From the NCBI RefSeq assembly GCF_002777425.1, contig NZ_MDVC01000001.1, positions 1 to 64,000 of the forward strand: a stretch of 64,000 nt of DNA. The letters run 5' to 3'. The position numbers and the translations under genes were made by a program. This DNA is from Snodgrassella alvi (GTDB lineage: Bacteria; Pseudomonadota; Gammaproteobacteria; Burkholderiales; Neisseriaceae). Position 1 is the first letter of the stretch. Each line of letters starts with the position of its first letter. Below, one piece after another: positions 1 to 9,442 of this stretch. A model generated the notes under the pieces. It saw only the letters and a program-made list of their open reading frames with translations, did no database searches and had not been told where the DNA came from.

Positions 1-318
1 TAATTTAATCAAAAATTTCTTTACATTTTATTTTATAAAACAGCTTCTGAAACCATAAACCCGTGTTGAACTAACCTATCTGAGCGATAAAGATAGTACG
101 CAATCTCATACCACTGATCATGTTTTTGAATGTATTTAATTTTTCTTATCAAACAAAGCATATCGGAAAGAAATTATAATTACAGCAAAATAAATAATTG
201 AATTTATCTACCTTATACCACTTTGCCACAAGCCCCGTCAGATAATAAAACAACTATTCAAACAGCAATAAAAAAGCTGCCTCAGACGAGACAGCCTTTA
301 TAAACCATATAAACAGCT
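1..318. other. AT-rich left edge, no gene seen
   Basis: No open frame with a credible start or ribosome-binding site is visible on either strand. The right end carries the htpG terminator (see 274-297). The rest is AT-rich sequence I cannot assign. Confidence 0.5.
274..297 (-). terminator. Probable rho-independent terminator of htpG
   Basis: Read on the minus strand, AGGCTGTCTC and GAGGCAGCT can pair across the loop GTCT with one bulge, followed by a run of T. It lies 22 bases past the htpG stop. Confidence 0.6.
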
Positions 319-2217
319 TTACTGATTTAATGTTAGTAATAAATGATTCATGCGTTTTACAAATGCAGCCGGATTTTCCAGTTTGCCACCTTCTGCCAGC
401 AGCGCCTGATCGTATACCAGCTCAGCCAGCTCATTGCGCTGAGTTTCATCCTGTTCCCCTGCAATTTTCTTAATCAGCGGATGTTCCGGATTAATTTCCA
501 GCGTTGGCTTGGTGTGCGGAATCTGTCCGGCCGCGCCAGAAGCTTCCAGCATGCGCGCCAGATGCTGGCTCATATCATGCTCACCAACCACCAGACAGGC
601 CGGGCTTTCAGTTAACCGCGCTGTTGCACGCACAGTATCTACTTTATCACCCAGAGCTGCTTTAACCTGCTCAACCAAGTCCTTATTGTCTTCTTCAGTT
701 TTAGCCTGTGCCGCTTTTTCTTCCTCATCGGCCAGATTACCCAAATCAAGCGAACCCTTGGCCACACTCACCAAAGCTTTACCATCAAATTCCGGCAGAC
801 TGTTTACCACCCATTCATCCACACGGTCAGTCAGCAGCAATACCTCAACACCTTTTTTCAGGAAAATTTCCAGATGCGGGCTATTCTTGGCAGCAGCATA
901 ACTATCGGCAGTAATATAATAAATCTTCTCCTGCCCTTCTTTCATGCGACCAATATAATCAGCCAGCGTCACACTCTGCTCGCTGCTATCATTATGCGTA
1001 GAGGCAAAACGGCATAAGCCAGCAATTTTATCTTTATTATTATAATCCTCAGCAACACCCTCTTTCAGCGTATTGCCAAATACCTGCCAGAATTCAGTGT
1101 ATTTCTCCGGCTGGTTTTTCTTCAGGTCTTCCAGTAAAGACAATACCTTTTTCACACTACCAGAACGAATAGCATCCAGATCACGGCTTTCCTGCAAAAT
1201 TTCACGTGATACATTCAGCGGTAAATCACTGCTGTCAATTACACCGCGGATAAAACGCAGGTAGGAAGGCATCAGCTTTTTCGCATCGTCCATAATGAAC
1301 ACACGTTTTACATACAGCTGCACCCCGTGCTTGGGTTCACGTTCATACAAATCAAACGGTGCATGTTTAGGCACATACAGCAACCCCGTATATTCATGCC
1401 GGCCTTCCACACGAAAATGCGTCCATGCCAGAGCATCATCATAATCATGCGATACATGACGATAAAAAGTCTGATACTGCTCAGCAGTAATTTCATTTTT
1501 CGGCCGTTGCCATAAAGCCTGAGCCTGATTAACCACCTCCAGCTCATCTGAAGGTTTTACATTACCTTCCTCATCATATTCCGGCGCCTTTTTCATATAA
1601 ATCGGCACAGAAATATGGTCACTGTAAGTAGTCACAATCCGGCGTAACGTCCAGTCAGACAACAAATCTTTTTCGTCTTCTTTCAGATGCAGAATCACAT
1701 CCGTACCACGCGCAGCCTTGCTGATGGATTCAACAGTAAACTCACCATCACCGGCGCTCACCCAGCGCACCGCCTCATTTTCAGCCACACCAGCCTTACG
1801 GCTTTCAACAGTTACCCTGTCTGCTACAATAAATGCAGAATAAAAGCCTACCCCAAACTGACCAATCAGATTGGCATCTTTCTTATCATCACCCGTCAGC
1901 TTTTCCAGAAATGCTTTAGTACCAGATTTGGCAATCGTACCCAGATGTTCAATCACATCTGCTTCATTCATACCAATACCATTATCAGATACTGTAATCG
2001 TTTTAGCCTCCGCATCCGCAGTAACAGTAATTCTGAATTCCGTATCATCCCCAAGCAAAGAAGCATCATTCAATGACTCAAAGCGTAATTTGTCGCAAGC
2101 ATCTGCCGCATTGGAAATCAGCTCACGCAAAAAAATCTCTTTATTACTGTATAAAGAATGAATCATCAACTGTAACAACTGTTTTACTTCAGTCTGGAAA
2201 CTGTGTGTCTGTTTCAT
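319..2217 (-). CDS. htpG: HSP90-family molecular chaperone HtpG
   Basis: Cytosolic dimeric ATP-dependent chaperone that works with DnaK in protein refolding. The frame is open further upstream, but the ATG at 2217 ([11 protein letters not shown]) is preferred: it matches the usual family start, has GAGAAAG just upstream, and gives 632 residues against 624 in E. coli. The N-terminal GHKL ATPase motifs are present: ELISNAADA with E32 and N36, DNGIGM near residue 78, and GQFGVGFYS near 119. The middle and C-terminal dimerisation domains are intact. It is divergent from the gene at 2432, with about 210 bases between them that must hold both promoters. I cannot see a clear heat-shock promoter. Confidence 0.97.
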   Translation of the reverse strand: MKQTHSFQTEVKQLLQLMIHSLYSNKEIFLRELISNAADACDKLRFESLNDASLLGDDTEFRITVTADAEAKTITVSDNGIGMNEADVIEHLGTIAKSGTKAFLEKLTGDDKKDANLIGQFGVGFYSAFIVADRVTVESRKAGVAENEAVRWVSAGDGEFTVESISKAARGTDVILHLKEDEKDLLSDWTLRRIVTTYSDHISVPIYMKKAPEYDEEGNVKPSDELEVVNQAQALWQRPKNEITAEQYQTFYRHVSHDYDDALAWTHFRVEGRHEYTGLLYVPKHAPFDLYEREPKHGVQLYVKRVFIMDDAKKLMPSYLRFIRGVIDSSDLPLNVSREILQESRDLDAIRSGSVKKVLSLLEDLKKNQPEKYTEFWQVFGNTLKEGVAEDYNNKDKIAGLCRFASTHNDSSEQSVTLADYIGRMKEGQEKIYYITADSYAAAKNSPHLEIFLKKGVEVLLLTDRVDEWVVNSLPEFDGKALVSVAKGSLDLGNLADEEEKAAQAKTEEDNKDLVEQVKAALGDKVDTVRATARLTESPACLVVGEHDMSQHLARMLEASGAAGQIPHTKPTLEINPEHPLIKKIAGEQDETQRNELAELVYDQALLAEGGKLENPAAFVKRMNHLLLTLNQ

Positions 2218-2431
2218 AATCTTTCTCAAAATACCTAAAAATAATTGTTGTAGATTCAAAATAAGGGCAGCACAATCCAGTTTCAAGCCAGCCTGTTGCC
2301 CAAATTACCAGCTTGCCCACTTACACCAGCAAGCAAATAAATACAACCAGATATCAGCATCTGCATTTCCGCCAAAACTAATTTGCTACAATAGCACATT
2401 TACACAAGTCTACTAAAATTGACTCAACATT

Positions 2432-3535
2432 ATGAATACCACACATCACTGTCTGCCAGATACACGTGCCTATCCTACCGACCACGTTAAAAACGAGCTG
2501 TTACTGCATGCAGCCAGTCTGGTAACGCCTACATCAAAAGCCCAAACCACCCTCGCCCGCGAAAGCCTGCAAGCAGAAATCACCCGAATGCTGGCACAAA
2601 ATAATTACACCAACCTTTCAGTAGCACTGGCCATGGCTGCCAATAGCGATATTTACAATATCCTGTGGAACACCATGGAAACAGTATTACAGGCACACAA
2701 CCAGACAGAAGTACAGTGGCTGGCTTTACCTGTCATAGTAGTAGGTGGTGCCAAAGAAAATATCCGCCTGCCCGAAACCATTCCCGCAGCCGCCATCGCC
2801 GAAACCTTTAAAAACCAGCCCTGGACTGAAGCCTGGAATAACATTCACTGGGCAGACTATCTCATCAATGACACCACCTTAACCCATATCAAGGCCAGCC
2901 AGTGGTTTGCAGCCAAACAAAACCCGCAAGTGGCCGCCAACTTCCTCGGCCAGTTACCACATTCACTGCTACTGGTAGAAAGCGGGCAATCAGTACAGGT
3001 TTTCTACGCCCTGGGTTTTACCAGCACAGACATTCAGCCTGCCCTGAACTACAATCTGGCCGATACCGCCCTGCCCCTGATGCAAGTCTGGCAAACCCAT
3101 CTGGCTACCGCCGGTGCCACTTTATTCATCAACCCGCTTTCTCCACAATCGCCCCTGAATGCCCTGCGTTCAGGTAATACCATGCGTTTGCGCATGGCCT
3201 GCGATGTATTCACCACCAACGCCATACGCGCCATACGCCTGCAAAGTCCGCGCGTAGGTGTCGTCATCGCGGCACAGGAAGGTGGAAAAATTCTGTTTGG
3301 CTTTAACGCTACCGACAGCGCATTCGAACTACAGCCACAAATTTTCCACTGGCCGCTCACTCAGGCTGATAATATCGACAGCATCGTACAAAATTTCATT
3401 GATTTACTGGCCGAATGCCAAGTTGAAAATATCCGCCTGCTGCACGAACCCATCAGCACACAGGCGCAACTTCCCAGTTATGCCCAGTCTATCAACATGA
3501 TAGGGCACAATCCCCTTTTTCCACGGAGTCACTAA
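2432..3535 (+). CDS. Conserved hypothetical protein (367 aa)
   Basis: I do not recognise the family. The frame is intact, starts at an ATG in the divergent region with htpG, and ends one base before the phosphatase start at 3537, so the two are probably co-transcribed. No signal peptide, transmembrane segment or metal-binding motif is evident. The composition is that of a soluble cytosolic protein, with an alanine-rich N-terminal helical part (about residues 20-90) and a more beta-like C-terminal half. Codon use matches its core neighbours, arguing for a resident gene. Linkage to a tyrosine phosphatase may hint at a regulatory role, but this is only context. Confidence 0.8.
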   Translation: MNTTHHCLPDTRAYPTDHVKNELLLHAASLVTPTSKAQTTLARESLQAEITRMLAQNNYTNLSVALAMAANSDIYNILWNTMETVLQAHNQTEVQWLALPVIVVGGAKENIRLPETIPAAAIAETFKNQPWTEAWNNIHWADYLINDTTLTHIKASQWFAAKQNPQVAANFLGQLPHSLLLVESGQSVQVFYALGFTSTDIQPALNYNLADTALPLMQVWQTHLATAGATLFINPLSPQSPLNALRSGNTMRLRMACDVFTTNAIRAIRLQSPRVGVVIAAQEGGKILFGFNATDSAFELQPQIFHWPLTQADNIDSIVQNFIDLLAECQVENIRLLHEPISTQAQLPSYAQSINMIGHNPLFPRSH

Positions 3536-3536
3536 C

Positions 3537-4013
3537 ATGTCTGTCACCAAAGTCCTGTTTGTCTGTCTGGGTAACATCTGCCGCTCACCCATGGCTGAAT
3601 ATGTTCTGCGTGATCTGATAGCCCAAAAAGGCCTGAGTCAACAGATTGAAATTGCCAGCGCCGGTACTTCCGGCTGGCACAACGGCGAAGACATGCATCA
3701 AGGCAGTAAAGACATTCTGCATGCGCACAACATCAACACCAATGGCTTCCAAAGCAGCGAAGTAAAGCCGGAAGACATCGCCATCTACGACCATATCATC
3801 GCCATGGACGACAAAAATCTGCAAGATTTATCCCGGATTTTTGGCAGCAATCGCCCAGACAAAGTCTATAAAATTACCGATTTACTGCTAGACAGCGAAT
3901 ACGATTACGTACCCGACCCCTATTTCAGCGGCAATTTCAGCGAAACCTACACCATCGTCCACGCCGGCTGCATCGCCTGGCTAAACCACTGGCAAAACAA
4001 CCGTACAAAATAG
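3537..4013 (+). CDS. Low-molecular-weight protein tyrosine phosphatase
   Basis: Cytosolic LMW-PTP that removes phosphate from tyrosine residues through a cysteinyl-phosphate intermediate. The P-loop C-X5-R-S lies at the very N terminus (C10 to R16 in VCLGNICRS), and the general-acid loop DPYF is at residues 127-130. Length 158 matches the family. The ATG at 3537 follows a GGAG ribosome site and sits one base after the stop of the upstream hypothetical gene. In many bacteria this family acts on BY-kinases of capsule or exopolysaccharide synthesis; no such kinase is in this window, so the substrate is unknown. Confidence 0.93.
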   Translation: MSVTKVLFVCLGNICRSPMAEYVLRDLIAQKGLSQQIEIASAGTSGWHNGEDMHQGSKDILHAHNINTNGFQSSEVKPEDIAIYDHIIAMDDKNLQDLSRIFGSNRPDKVYKITDLLLDSEYDYVPDPYFSGNFSETYTIVHAGCIAWLNHWQNNRTK

Positions 4014-4182
4014 CTCAGATTACCCACCCAATTTATACAAGATAGCAACCTACTCAATAAAAAAGCAATATGGTAAAATTAATACCATATTTCAATTATT
4101 TGATGGCGTTCCAACCTGCCAAAGCCCCAAGCTTTGGCTTTGTTTTAACGCATAAAATCATCACAAAAACAAGGATTTCAAA

Positions 4183-4911
4183 ATGGCAGGACACAGCAAG
4201 TGGGCCAATATCCAGCATCGTAAAGGACGTCAGGACGCCAAACGCGGCAAAATATTCACCCGCCTGATCAAAGAAATTACCATTGCCGCCAGACTCGGAG
4301 GCGGTGATCCAAACGCCAACCCGCGCCTGCGTCTGGCCATGGATAAAGCCACCGATGCCAACATGCCCAAAGACAATATTCAGCGTGCAATAGACAAAGG
4401 CACAGGCAATCTCGAAGGCGTTGAATATTTAGAACTGCGTTACGAAGGCTACGGCATCGGCGGCGCAGCAGTCATGGTAGACTGCCTCACCGATAACAAA
4501 ACCCGTACCGTGGCCGACGTACGCCACGCATTCACCAAACATGGCGGTAATCTGGGCACCGATGGTTCCGTAGCATTCCAGTTTACCCATCAGGGCTATC
4601 TGCTTTTCAGCCCGGATGTAGACGAAGACAGCTTAATGGAAGCCGCACTGGAAGCAGGTGCCGAAGACGTCATCATTCAGGAAGACGGCTCCAAAGAAGT
4701 CATCACCGAGCCCTATCAGTACAGCAGCATCAAAGAAGCACTCGAAGCTGCCGGCTTTCATGCCGCAGATGGCGAAGTAACCATGCGCCCAGTCAACGAA
4801 ACCGTACTGGCAGGAGCCGAAGCAGAAAAAATGCAGCGACTTCTGGATGCACTCGAAGACCTGGATGATGTCCAGAACGTGTACACCACCGCCGTACTGG
4901 AAACTGAATAA
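4183..4911 (+). CDS. yebC: YebC/PmpR/TACO1 family regulatory protein
   Basis: A 242-residue member of the YebC family, opening with the diagnostic [20 protein letters not shown] and containing [10 protein letters not shown] in the middle domain. Family members are described as DNA-binding transcriptional regulators and, more recently, as factors easing ribosome stalling at proline runs; which applies here cannot be told from sequence. The frame is open upstream (from 4070 in another frame) but the family start at 4183 is unambiguous. The gene stands alone, followed at once by a strong terminator. Confidence 0.95.
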   Translation: MAGHSKWANIQHRKGRQDAKRGKIFTRLIKEITIAARLGGGDPNANPRLRLAMDKATDANMPKDNIQRAIDKGTGNLEGVEYLELRYEGYGIGGAAVMVDCLTDNKTRTVADVRHAFTKHGGNLGTDGSVAFQFTHQGYLLFSPDVDEDSLMEAALEAGAEDVIIQEDGSKEVITEPYQYSSIKEALEAAGFHAADGEVTMRPVNETVLAGAEAEKMQRLLDALEDLDDVQNVYTTAVLETE

Positions 4912-4914
4912 AAC

Positions 4915-4943
4915 AAAACGGACTGCAATCCAGTCCGTTTTTT
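4915..4943 (+). terminator. Rho-independent terminator after yebC
   Basis: Arms AAAACGGACTG and CAGTCCGTTTT with loop CAATC, followed by T residues. It begins four bases after the yebC stop. Confidence 0.9.
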
Positions 4944-4982
4944 ATTATTCACCGCCCCACAACCATTAGTACCTACAGATTC

Positions 4983-5192
4983 ATGCAAGCCACAACCCAA
5001 CTTTTCCAAACAGCTTCAGCCGGAGAATGTGCCGAAGTCCTCGATTTCTGGTTAAACGAATGCAGCCTTGATCAAGCACCGGATACACAGACAGTGCAGC
5101 AATGGCAGCAACTCTTCCAGCAGCGTGGCAGCAAATTTATCCGTCTGGCTTCCCTATGCCAGCAATGGCTGAACGAAACCAATCCCCAATGA
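4983..5192 (+). CDS. Small hypothetical protein (69 aa)
   Basis: A short helical, glutamine-rich soluble protein with no recognised motif. Support for it being real: its stop overlaps the start of the VanZ-like gene in an ATGA arrangement (5189-5192), and the three genes 4983-6909 are packed head to tail without gaps. The start at 4983 is the first ATG after the yebC terminator; no strong ribosome site is visible. Function unknown. Confidence 0.6.
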   Translation: MQATTQLFQTASAGECAEVLDFWLNECSLDQAPDTQTVQQWQQLFQQRGSKFIRLASLCQQWLNETNPQ

Positions 5193-5584
5193 AAATTGCC
5201 TACCTTAACAAATGGCTGTTACTGGCCACCTGCTGGTTTATCGCCAGCATCTACTTTCTGTTTTTCAAAGCCGGCGGCAATCCGGTACCCATTCCCCAGT
5301 TCGACAAAATCTGCCACTTCGGCCTGTTTTTCGGTCAGTTCTGGTTACTGGCCAAAGCCTACTTCAGTGCCAACATCACCATACCACAACGCCTGTTTAT
5401 CATAACAGCAATCATCTGGGCAGCAGCCAGCGAAACCATTCAGGCACTATTCACCACCCGTGAAGGGGATATAATGGATGCCATTGCCGACCTCATCGGT
5501 GCAGCACTGGCACTGTGGCTGGCTCAACAAATACAAACTGCTCGCCGCAACAGCAACAGCAACAGCAACAGGGAGAAATATTAA
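5189..5584 (+). CDS. VanZ-like family membrane protein
   Basis: The start at 5189 (MKIAYLNKW) is chosen over the longer frame from 5102 because it overlaps the previous stop as ATGA and places a transmembrane helix at residues 9-25. The 131-residue protein shows the VanZ pattern: DKICHFGLFFG at 39-49, a conserved Glu at 82 after the third helix, and R91, D94, D97 and D101 before the last helix. VanZ proteins are inner-membrane proteins linked to teicoplanin resistance in Gram-positives, but their role in proteobacteria is unknown. The C-terminal tail is NSNSNSN, encoded by a hexanucleotide repeat. Confidence 0.75.
   Translation: MKIAYLNKWLLLATCWFIASIYFLFFKAGGNPVPIPQFDKICHFGLFFGQFWLLAKAYFSANITIPQRLFIITAIIWAAASETIQALFTTREGDIMDAIADLIGAALALWLAQQIQTARRNSNSNSNREKY
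5547..5570 (+). repeat. (GCAACA)x4 hexanucleotide tandem repeat
   Basis: Four exact copies of GCAACA, in frame at the 3' end of the VanZ-like gene and directly before the pepP ribosome site (AGGGAGA). A change of one unit keeps the VanZ frame and adds or removes two residues, so it would not switch the gene off. Confidence 0.85.
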
Positions 5585-5586
5585 CA

Positions 5587-6909
5587 ATGGATATCGACAT
5601 TACCGTTTATCAGCAACGTCGTCAGCAAGTACTGGAACAAATCGGCGAAGATGGCATTGCCATTCTTTTTGCCGCACCAGAACAGCGCCGCAGCAATGAT
5701 ACAGAATACCCTTTTCGGCAGGACAGCTATTTTCATTACCTGACCGGCTTTCCCGAAACCGGCGCCGCACTGATACTAAATGGCCGAGAACACAGCGCCA
5801 CCCTGCTGTGCCGTAATAAAGACCCCAAACAAGAAATCTGGAATGGCTTTCGCTATGGTCACACAGCAGCACGGGAAATATTTGCTTTTGATGCCACCGA
5901 CGACATCAGCCAATGGCCGACTTACCTCAGAAATGCCCTGCCCGGACATCGGCGCCTTTTTGCCCTATGGGGTTTGTATCCTGAAAACGACCCGAAACTA
6001 ATCGAATTATGGTACGAAGTTGCCCGCATCGCTAACTATCGCAGCGCCAATGGCAGCACCCTCGCACCAGACAGCATGGTCAATCTGGCCACCATACTCG
6101 ACCCAATGCGTCTCATTAAAGACCAGCATGAGCAGGCATTAATGCGCACAGCCGCCGAAATCAGTGCACAAGCGCATATCCGCGCCATGCAGACCACCCG
6201 CCCGGGACAATATGAATATCAGATAGAAGCCGAAATCCTGCACGAATTCATGCAGCGCGGAGCACGCTACCCTGCCTACAACAGCATCGTCGCCAGTGGC
6301 AAAAATGCCTGCTGCCTGCATTACGTCAGCAATAACTGCCAGCTTCAGCACAACGAACTACTCATGATAGATGCCGGTGCCGAATACCAGATGTATGCAG
6401 GCGACATCAGCCGTACCTTCCCTATCAGCGGCCGCTTCAATAGCGCGCAAAAAGATATTTACGACATCGTACTGGCCACTAATCAGGCCAGTATTGCCGC
6501 TACCGTCAAACAAGCCAACTGGCAAACTATCAGCGCCACAGCCATCAGCATGCTTACTCAGGGGCTCATAGATTTGCGTATACTGCATGGCAGCCTTGAA
6601 CAAAATATCGAAACTAAAGCCTACCGACGCTTTTACATGCATGGCCTCGGCCACTGGCTCGGTCTGGATGTCCATGATGTTGGCGGCCGCTTTGATGAAA
6701 ACGAACAGCCTATCCTGTTACAGCCCGGCATGGTAACCACAGTCGAACCCGGCTTGTACATCAGCGCTGCCGATGACATACCAGCAGCATTTCATAACAT
6801 CGGCATCCGCATAGAAGACAACGTACTCGTTACCGAAACAGGCAACGAAATCCTTACCGCCTCCGTGCCCAAAACCACCACAGAGATAGAAACATTAATG
6901 CAGCATTAA
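5587..6909 (+). CDS. pepP: Xaa-Pro aminopeptidase (aminopeptidase P)
   Basis: Cytosolic metallopeptidase removing an N-terminal residue preceding proline. The ATG at 5587 is chosen because it follows AGGGAGA and gives 440 residues (E. coli 441); the frame is open upstream through the repeat tract. An N-terminal creatinase-like domain (about 1-170) is followed by a pita-bread domain with all dinuclear-metal ligands recognisable: D262 (LMIDAGAE), D273 (GDISRTF), H356 (HGLGHWLGLDVHD), E387 (VEPGLY) and E410 (GIRIEDN). It starts two bases after the VanZ-like stop and is probably in the same operon. Confidence 0.95.
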   Translation: MDIDITVYQQRRQQVLEQIGEDGIAILFAAPEQRRSNDTEYPFRQDSYFHYLTGFPETGAALILNGREHSATLLCRNKDPKQEIWNGFRYGHTAAREIFAFDATDDISQWPTYLRNALPGHRRLFALWGLYPENDPKLIELWYEVARIANYRSANGSTLAPDSMVNLATILDPMRLIKDQHEQALMRTAAEISAQAHIRAMQTTRPGQYEYQIEAEILHEFMQRGARYPAYNSIVASGKNACCLHYVSNNCQLQHNELLMIDAGAEYQMYAGDISRTFPISGRFNSAQKDIYDIVLATNQASIAATVKQANWQTISATAISMLTQGLIDLRILHGSLEQNIETKAYRRFYMHGLGHWLGLDVHDVGGRFDENEQPILLQPGMVTTVEPGLYISAADDIPAAFHNIGIRIEDNVLVTETGNEILTASVPKTTTEIETLMQH

Positions 6910-6938
6910 AACAGCAGCATTACCACAATCAGACAGCA

Positions 6939-6974
6939 AGAAAGCAGCCAGCGAATTACGCCGGCTGCTTTCTT
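6939..6974. terminator. Bidirectional terminator after pepP (copy A)
   Basis: Arms AAGAAAGCAGCC and GGCTGCTTTCTT. It is a duplicate of the hslO terminator at 8205-8235 and now lies just after pepP, where it can also end pepP transcription. Confidence 0.75.
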
Positions 6975-6986
6975 GCAAGCTCAGTA

Positions 6987-7063
6987 CTAATGATTCAACT
7001 GCCGCGCCGCCAGCTCCTGCTGTGCCGTGGCCACAACATCACTGCCAAAGAGAGCATTCACAT
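6987..7063 (-). pseudogene. hslO 3'-terminal fragment
   Basis: Matches the last ~25 codons plus stop of the intact hslO at 8253, including the C-terminal residues QLNH. Nothing of the rest of the gene lies beside it. It is a duplication scar and cannot make Hsp33. Confidence 0.88.
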
Positions 7064-7130
7064 TAGTTGATAGATAAAAAAGAAACAATTACACCATATA
7101 TCATTTTGAAATTAAGATTTTCAATAATAT

Positions 7131-7165
7131 AATATCATTAACAACAGTGATAGAAATAGTTATAT
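7131..7165. repeat. Upstream box of toxin module, copy A
   Basis: About 35 bases matching 9403-9437, with the partly palindromic core TATCATTAACAACAGTGATA at 7133-7152. Its presence before both copies of the membrane-protein gene suggests it belongs to the duplicated unit, possibly as an operator or promoter element. Confidence 0.6.
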
Positions 7166-7206
7166 TTTTATATATAACAAATATATATATCACGTACTGG
7201 CCATAG

Positions 7207-7781
7207 ATGGATAAACATGATCAAGCAATAACCGTCATAAATGACAAAAGGGTAATCGATGATTCAGTGTGCTATGGATTAAAATAACGTTACGGCAGAT
7301 GGTAAATCTATTAAATTAAATATGTTTCGGGATAGGAGTATTTGACGTCTTTTCGGGCGTAAATCCAACAACAAATATTGCAGAATGTGCATTTAAGAAT
7401 AAGGCAGCCCTTCCTTCTGGAACTTATGGGATAGTCCCGCGTCCTGAGGGTAGCTTTGCTAATCGTGTACAGACTTTCATAAAAGATTATATAAATGGAA
7501 CAGACCACAGTGAATGGTTTGGGTTGTATAGCAATTTAACGATGAGTGATCACCTTTTTGTTAATGGCGTTGAAAGAGGCGGATTTAGGCTACATCCATT
7601 ACGCCCAAATGGTTCCGGTGAATCATGGGGTTGTATAACATTTCGCCAATATTCGCAGTTTCAAATGCTTAGAAGGGCACTTCTTTCTACAAAAAAAGTT
7701 AAAGTCAAAGATGGCGTTCAAGCATATGGACAAATTGTCATTAGAGGAAACACCAATTATGCAAATTGCAAAATCAAATAG
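7207..7781 (+). pseudogene. Tlde1/DUF2778-type peptidoglycan-targeting toxin, frameshifted
   Basis: The long uninterrupted part (about 7326-7781) reads GVFDVFSG, then ALPSGTYGIVPRPEG, WFGLY, FVNGVERGGFRLHP and SWGCITF. This is the DUF2778 / Tlde1 pattern of L,D-transpeptidase-fold amidases delivered by type VI secretion, with the catalytic His (RLHP) and Cys (GCIT) kept. There is no start in this frame: a stop at 7317 precedes it, and the upstream coding continues in another frame (TADGKSIKLNMF), so about two bases appear lost near 7327. A second shift near 7280 would link this to an ATG at 7207 (MDKHDQAITV). I therefore call it inactive unless programmed frameshifting operates. Its 3' end overlaps the membrane-protein gene at 7759. 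Confidence 0.65.
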
Positions 7782-8022
7782 TCGCTTTCATTCTATTGCA
7801 TTATTCATAGTTATTTACACAATATGTCAGGCAATAGTATTTTTCGTCCATCCTGTTTGGCAACTCATAGAAAAATTATCATTCGTCATAGATGATTTAC
7901 TAAATATAACTGGAATCGCATTGGCTGATGGTGAATTTAATCCATCTGGATTATGGGTTATTTTTGGTGTTCCCTTATTATGTACTCTTATTATTTTCTA
8001 CCTCATCAAAAAACTAAGTTAA
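7759..8022 (+). CDS. Small two-helix membrane protein, putative immunity to the Tlde1-like toxin
   Basis: Start at 7759 (MQIAKSNSRFHS) is chosen over the longer frame from 7711 because AGAGGA lies upstream and because the paralogue at 9512 begins with the same residues. The 87-residue product has a transmembrane segment at about 8-30 (SIALFIVIYTICQAIVFFV) and another at about 64-83. It overlaps the toxin stop by 23 bases, as expected for a coupled toxin-immunity pair. I do not recognise a named family. Known Tlde1 immunity proteins act in the periplasm or membrane, which agrees, but the assignment rests on context. Confidence 0.6.
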   Translation: MQIAKSNSRFHSIALFIVIYTICQAIVFFVHPVWQLIEKLSFVIDDLLNITGIALADGEFNPSGLWVIFGVPLLCTLIIFYLIKKLS

Positions 8023-8203
8023 TTTTGACAATCAGGTAAAGCCTCTTTTCAGGATAAGATAAATACAATTAATTCTTTTACAACCTATGCCAATAATATC
8101 AAGTATGGCTTTGGAAAAAAATGACGTAATTTATTTTCGCTACCTGCATACAGACCTTTATCAAAAATAATATAAAGCTATTATTTGAATTGATTGTCTG
8201 CAA

Positions 8204-8329
8204 AAAAGCAGCCAGCGAATCCCGCTGGCTGCTTTCTGTTGCAAACTCAGTACTAATGATTCAACTGCCGCGCCGCCAGCTCCTGCTGTGCCGTTGCCAC
8301 AACATCACTGCCAAAGAGAGCATTCACAT
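8204..8329. repeat. Direct repeat, copy B (intact hslO end)
   Basis: Partner of 6939-7063. This copy continues into the complete hslO gene and so is probably the parent sequence. Confidence 0.9.
8205..8235 (-). terminator. Terminator of hslO
   Basis: Hairpin with arms AAAGCAGCCAGCG and CGCTGGCTGCTTT, followed on the minus strand by a T-rich tract, 18 bases after the hslO stop. Confidence 0.85.
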
Positions 8330-9167
8330 CAGCCTCATCAAACACATAGCGCGCATAACAGAAATCACAATTCACCTCAATACTGCCCTGCTCCACTACC
8401 GCTTCACCTACCTCCTGTCCACCCAGCAACAGCAGCATATCACCCACCTTGGCACGGGAACAGGTACAGGCAAATTCCACATCCTGCGGCGCAAACAGCC
8501 TTACCTCATGTTCATGAAACAGCCGGTACAACAAAGTCTCAGCATCCAGTTGCAACAACTCATCCCCAGTAAGCGTACCAGCCAGCGCAGACAATTCCGT
8601 CCAGCTATCTTCCTCGATGTCCTGTTCTGGCAATCTTTGCAGCAACAATCCACTGGCATGCTCATCATCTGCCGCCAGCGTAATATGAGTCGCCAGTTGT
8701 TCCGAGCGCGCCATATAATTCATCAGCATCTGCGCAATACTGTCACCGGCCAGTTCCACCACCCCCTGCCATGACTCACCCTGAGCCGGTTGCAAAGTCA
8801 GCACAAACATGCCGCCCTCACCCAGCAAATCCACCAGCTTCATATTCTCATCAATTACCGCAGACTCATCCCAGCGCGCAGTTGCCCGGCAGGTTGCTGC
8901 TGACGTAGCTTCCGCCACCAGCATTTTCAACACCCCCTTACCTTGCACCTGCACAATCAGATTACCATCAAACTTCAAATTACTGGCCAGCAACACCGCC
9001 GCTACCGTCAGCTCCCCCAAAGCCTGATGAATCGCCTTCGGATAAGCCTTATTCTGCGCCACATGCCGCCATACCTGCTGCAAATTCACATGCAGACCAC
9101 GCACCGGACAATCATCAAACATAAAACGCGTCAACTGATCTGCCTTAGCCATCTTACTTTCTGTCAT
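8253..9167 (-). CDS. hslO: Redox-regulated chaperone Hsp33
   Basis: Cytosolic holdase activated by oxidation and unfolding. The zinc-binding redox switch is complete at the C terminus: C234-x-C236 (FACTCS) and C267-x-x-C270 (NCDFC). Start is uncertain among closely spaced ATGs at 9176, 9170, 9167 and 9152; GGGATGG upstream favours 9170 or 9167, giving about 304 residues (E. coli 292). The gene is core, but it is embedded between two copies of an accessory toxin-immunity unit, and its 3' end is duplicated at 6987-7063. Confidence 0.94.
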   Translation of the reverse strand: MTESKMAKADQLTRFMFDDCPVRGLHVNLQQVWRHVAQNKAYPKAIHQALGELTVAAVLLASNLKFDGNLIVQVQGKGVLKMLVAEATSAATCRATARWDESAVIDENMKLVDLLGEGGMFVLTLQPAQGESWQGVVELAGDSIAQMLMNYMARSEQLATHITLAADDEHASGLLLQRLPEQDIEEDSWTELSALAGTLTGDELLQLDAETLLYRLFHEHEVRLFAPQDVEFACTCSRAKVGDMLLLLGGQEVGEAVVEQGSIEVNCDFCYARYVFDEADVNALFGSDVVATAQQELAARQLNH

Positions 9168-9402
9168 CATTACCATCCCAGCAAAATAATCAGCCAATAT
9201 GGCCGCACCGGCCAAAAAAATCAAGTCAGATTATCACCAGACCAAAACCTGAAAACCCCAATCAATTCAGCATACGAAATATAAGAGCTGTATAAATAGA
9301 AAGCGATACACTGGCATATCAAAATACAGCAACTGCTCACACACTTGATAAAAAATAAATATTAATAAAATATAACTTTAAAGATATAGCTTTCACTAGT
9401 AC

Positions 9403-9437
9403 CATATCATTAATAATAATGATAGAAACAGTTATAT
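9403..9437. repeat. Upstream box of toxin module, copy B
   Basis: Second copy of the 7131-7165 box. Here the core is a perfect inverted repeat, TATCATTA - ATAA - TAATGATA (9405-9424). It is vaguely Fur-box-like, but I would not call it one. Confidence 0.6.
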
Positions 9438-9442
9438 TCTTT

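Larger units (their letters stand above)
6939..7063. repeat. Direct repeat, copy A of hslO 3' end
   Basis: About 125 bases nearly identical to 8204-8329: the terminator hairpin, the intergenic bases and the last ~77 bases of hslO. Identity stops abruptly after CATTCACAT in both copies. Confidence 0.9.

Noticed and set aside
4070-4267. 65-codon frame just before yebC
   Set aside because: Overlaps the yebC start in another frame, has no ribosome site, and its end is out-of-frame yebC sequence.
8190-8774. 194-codon open frame on the plus strand
   Set aside because: Antisense to hslO and crosses its terminator.
9405-9424. Palindrome TATCATTAATAATAATGATA considered as a Fur box
   Set aside because: Spacing and central bases fit the 19-bp consensus poorly compared with the good site at 36396, and the gene behind it has no iron link.
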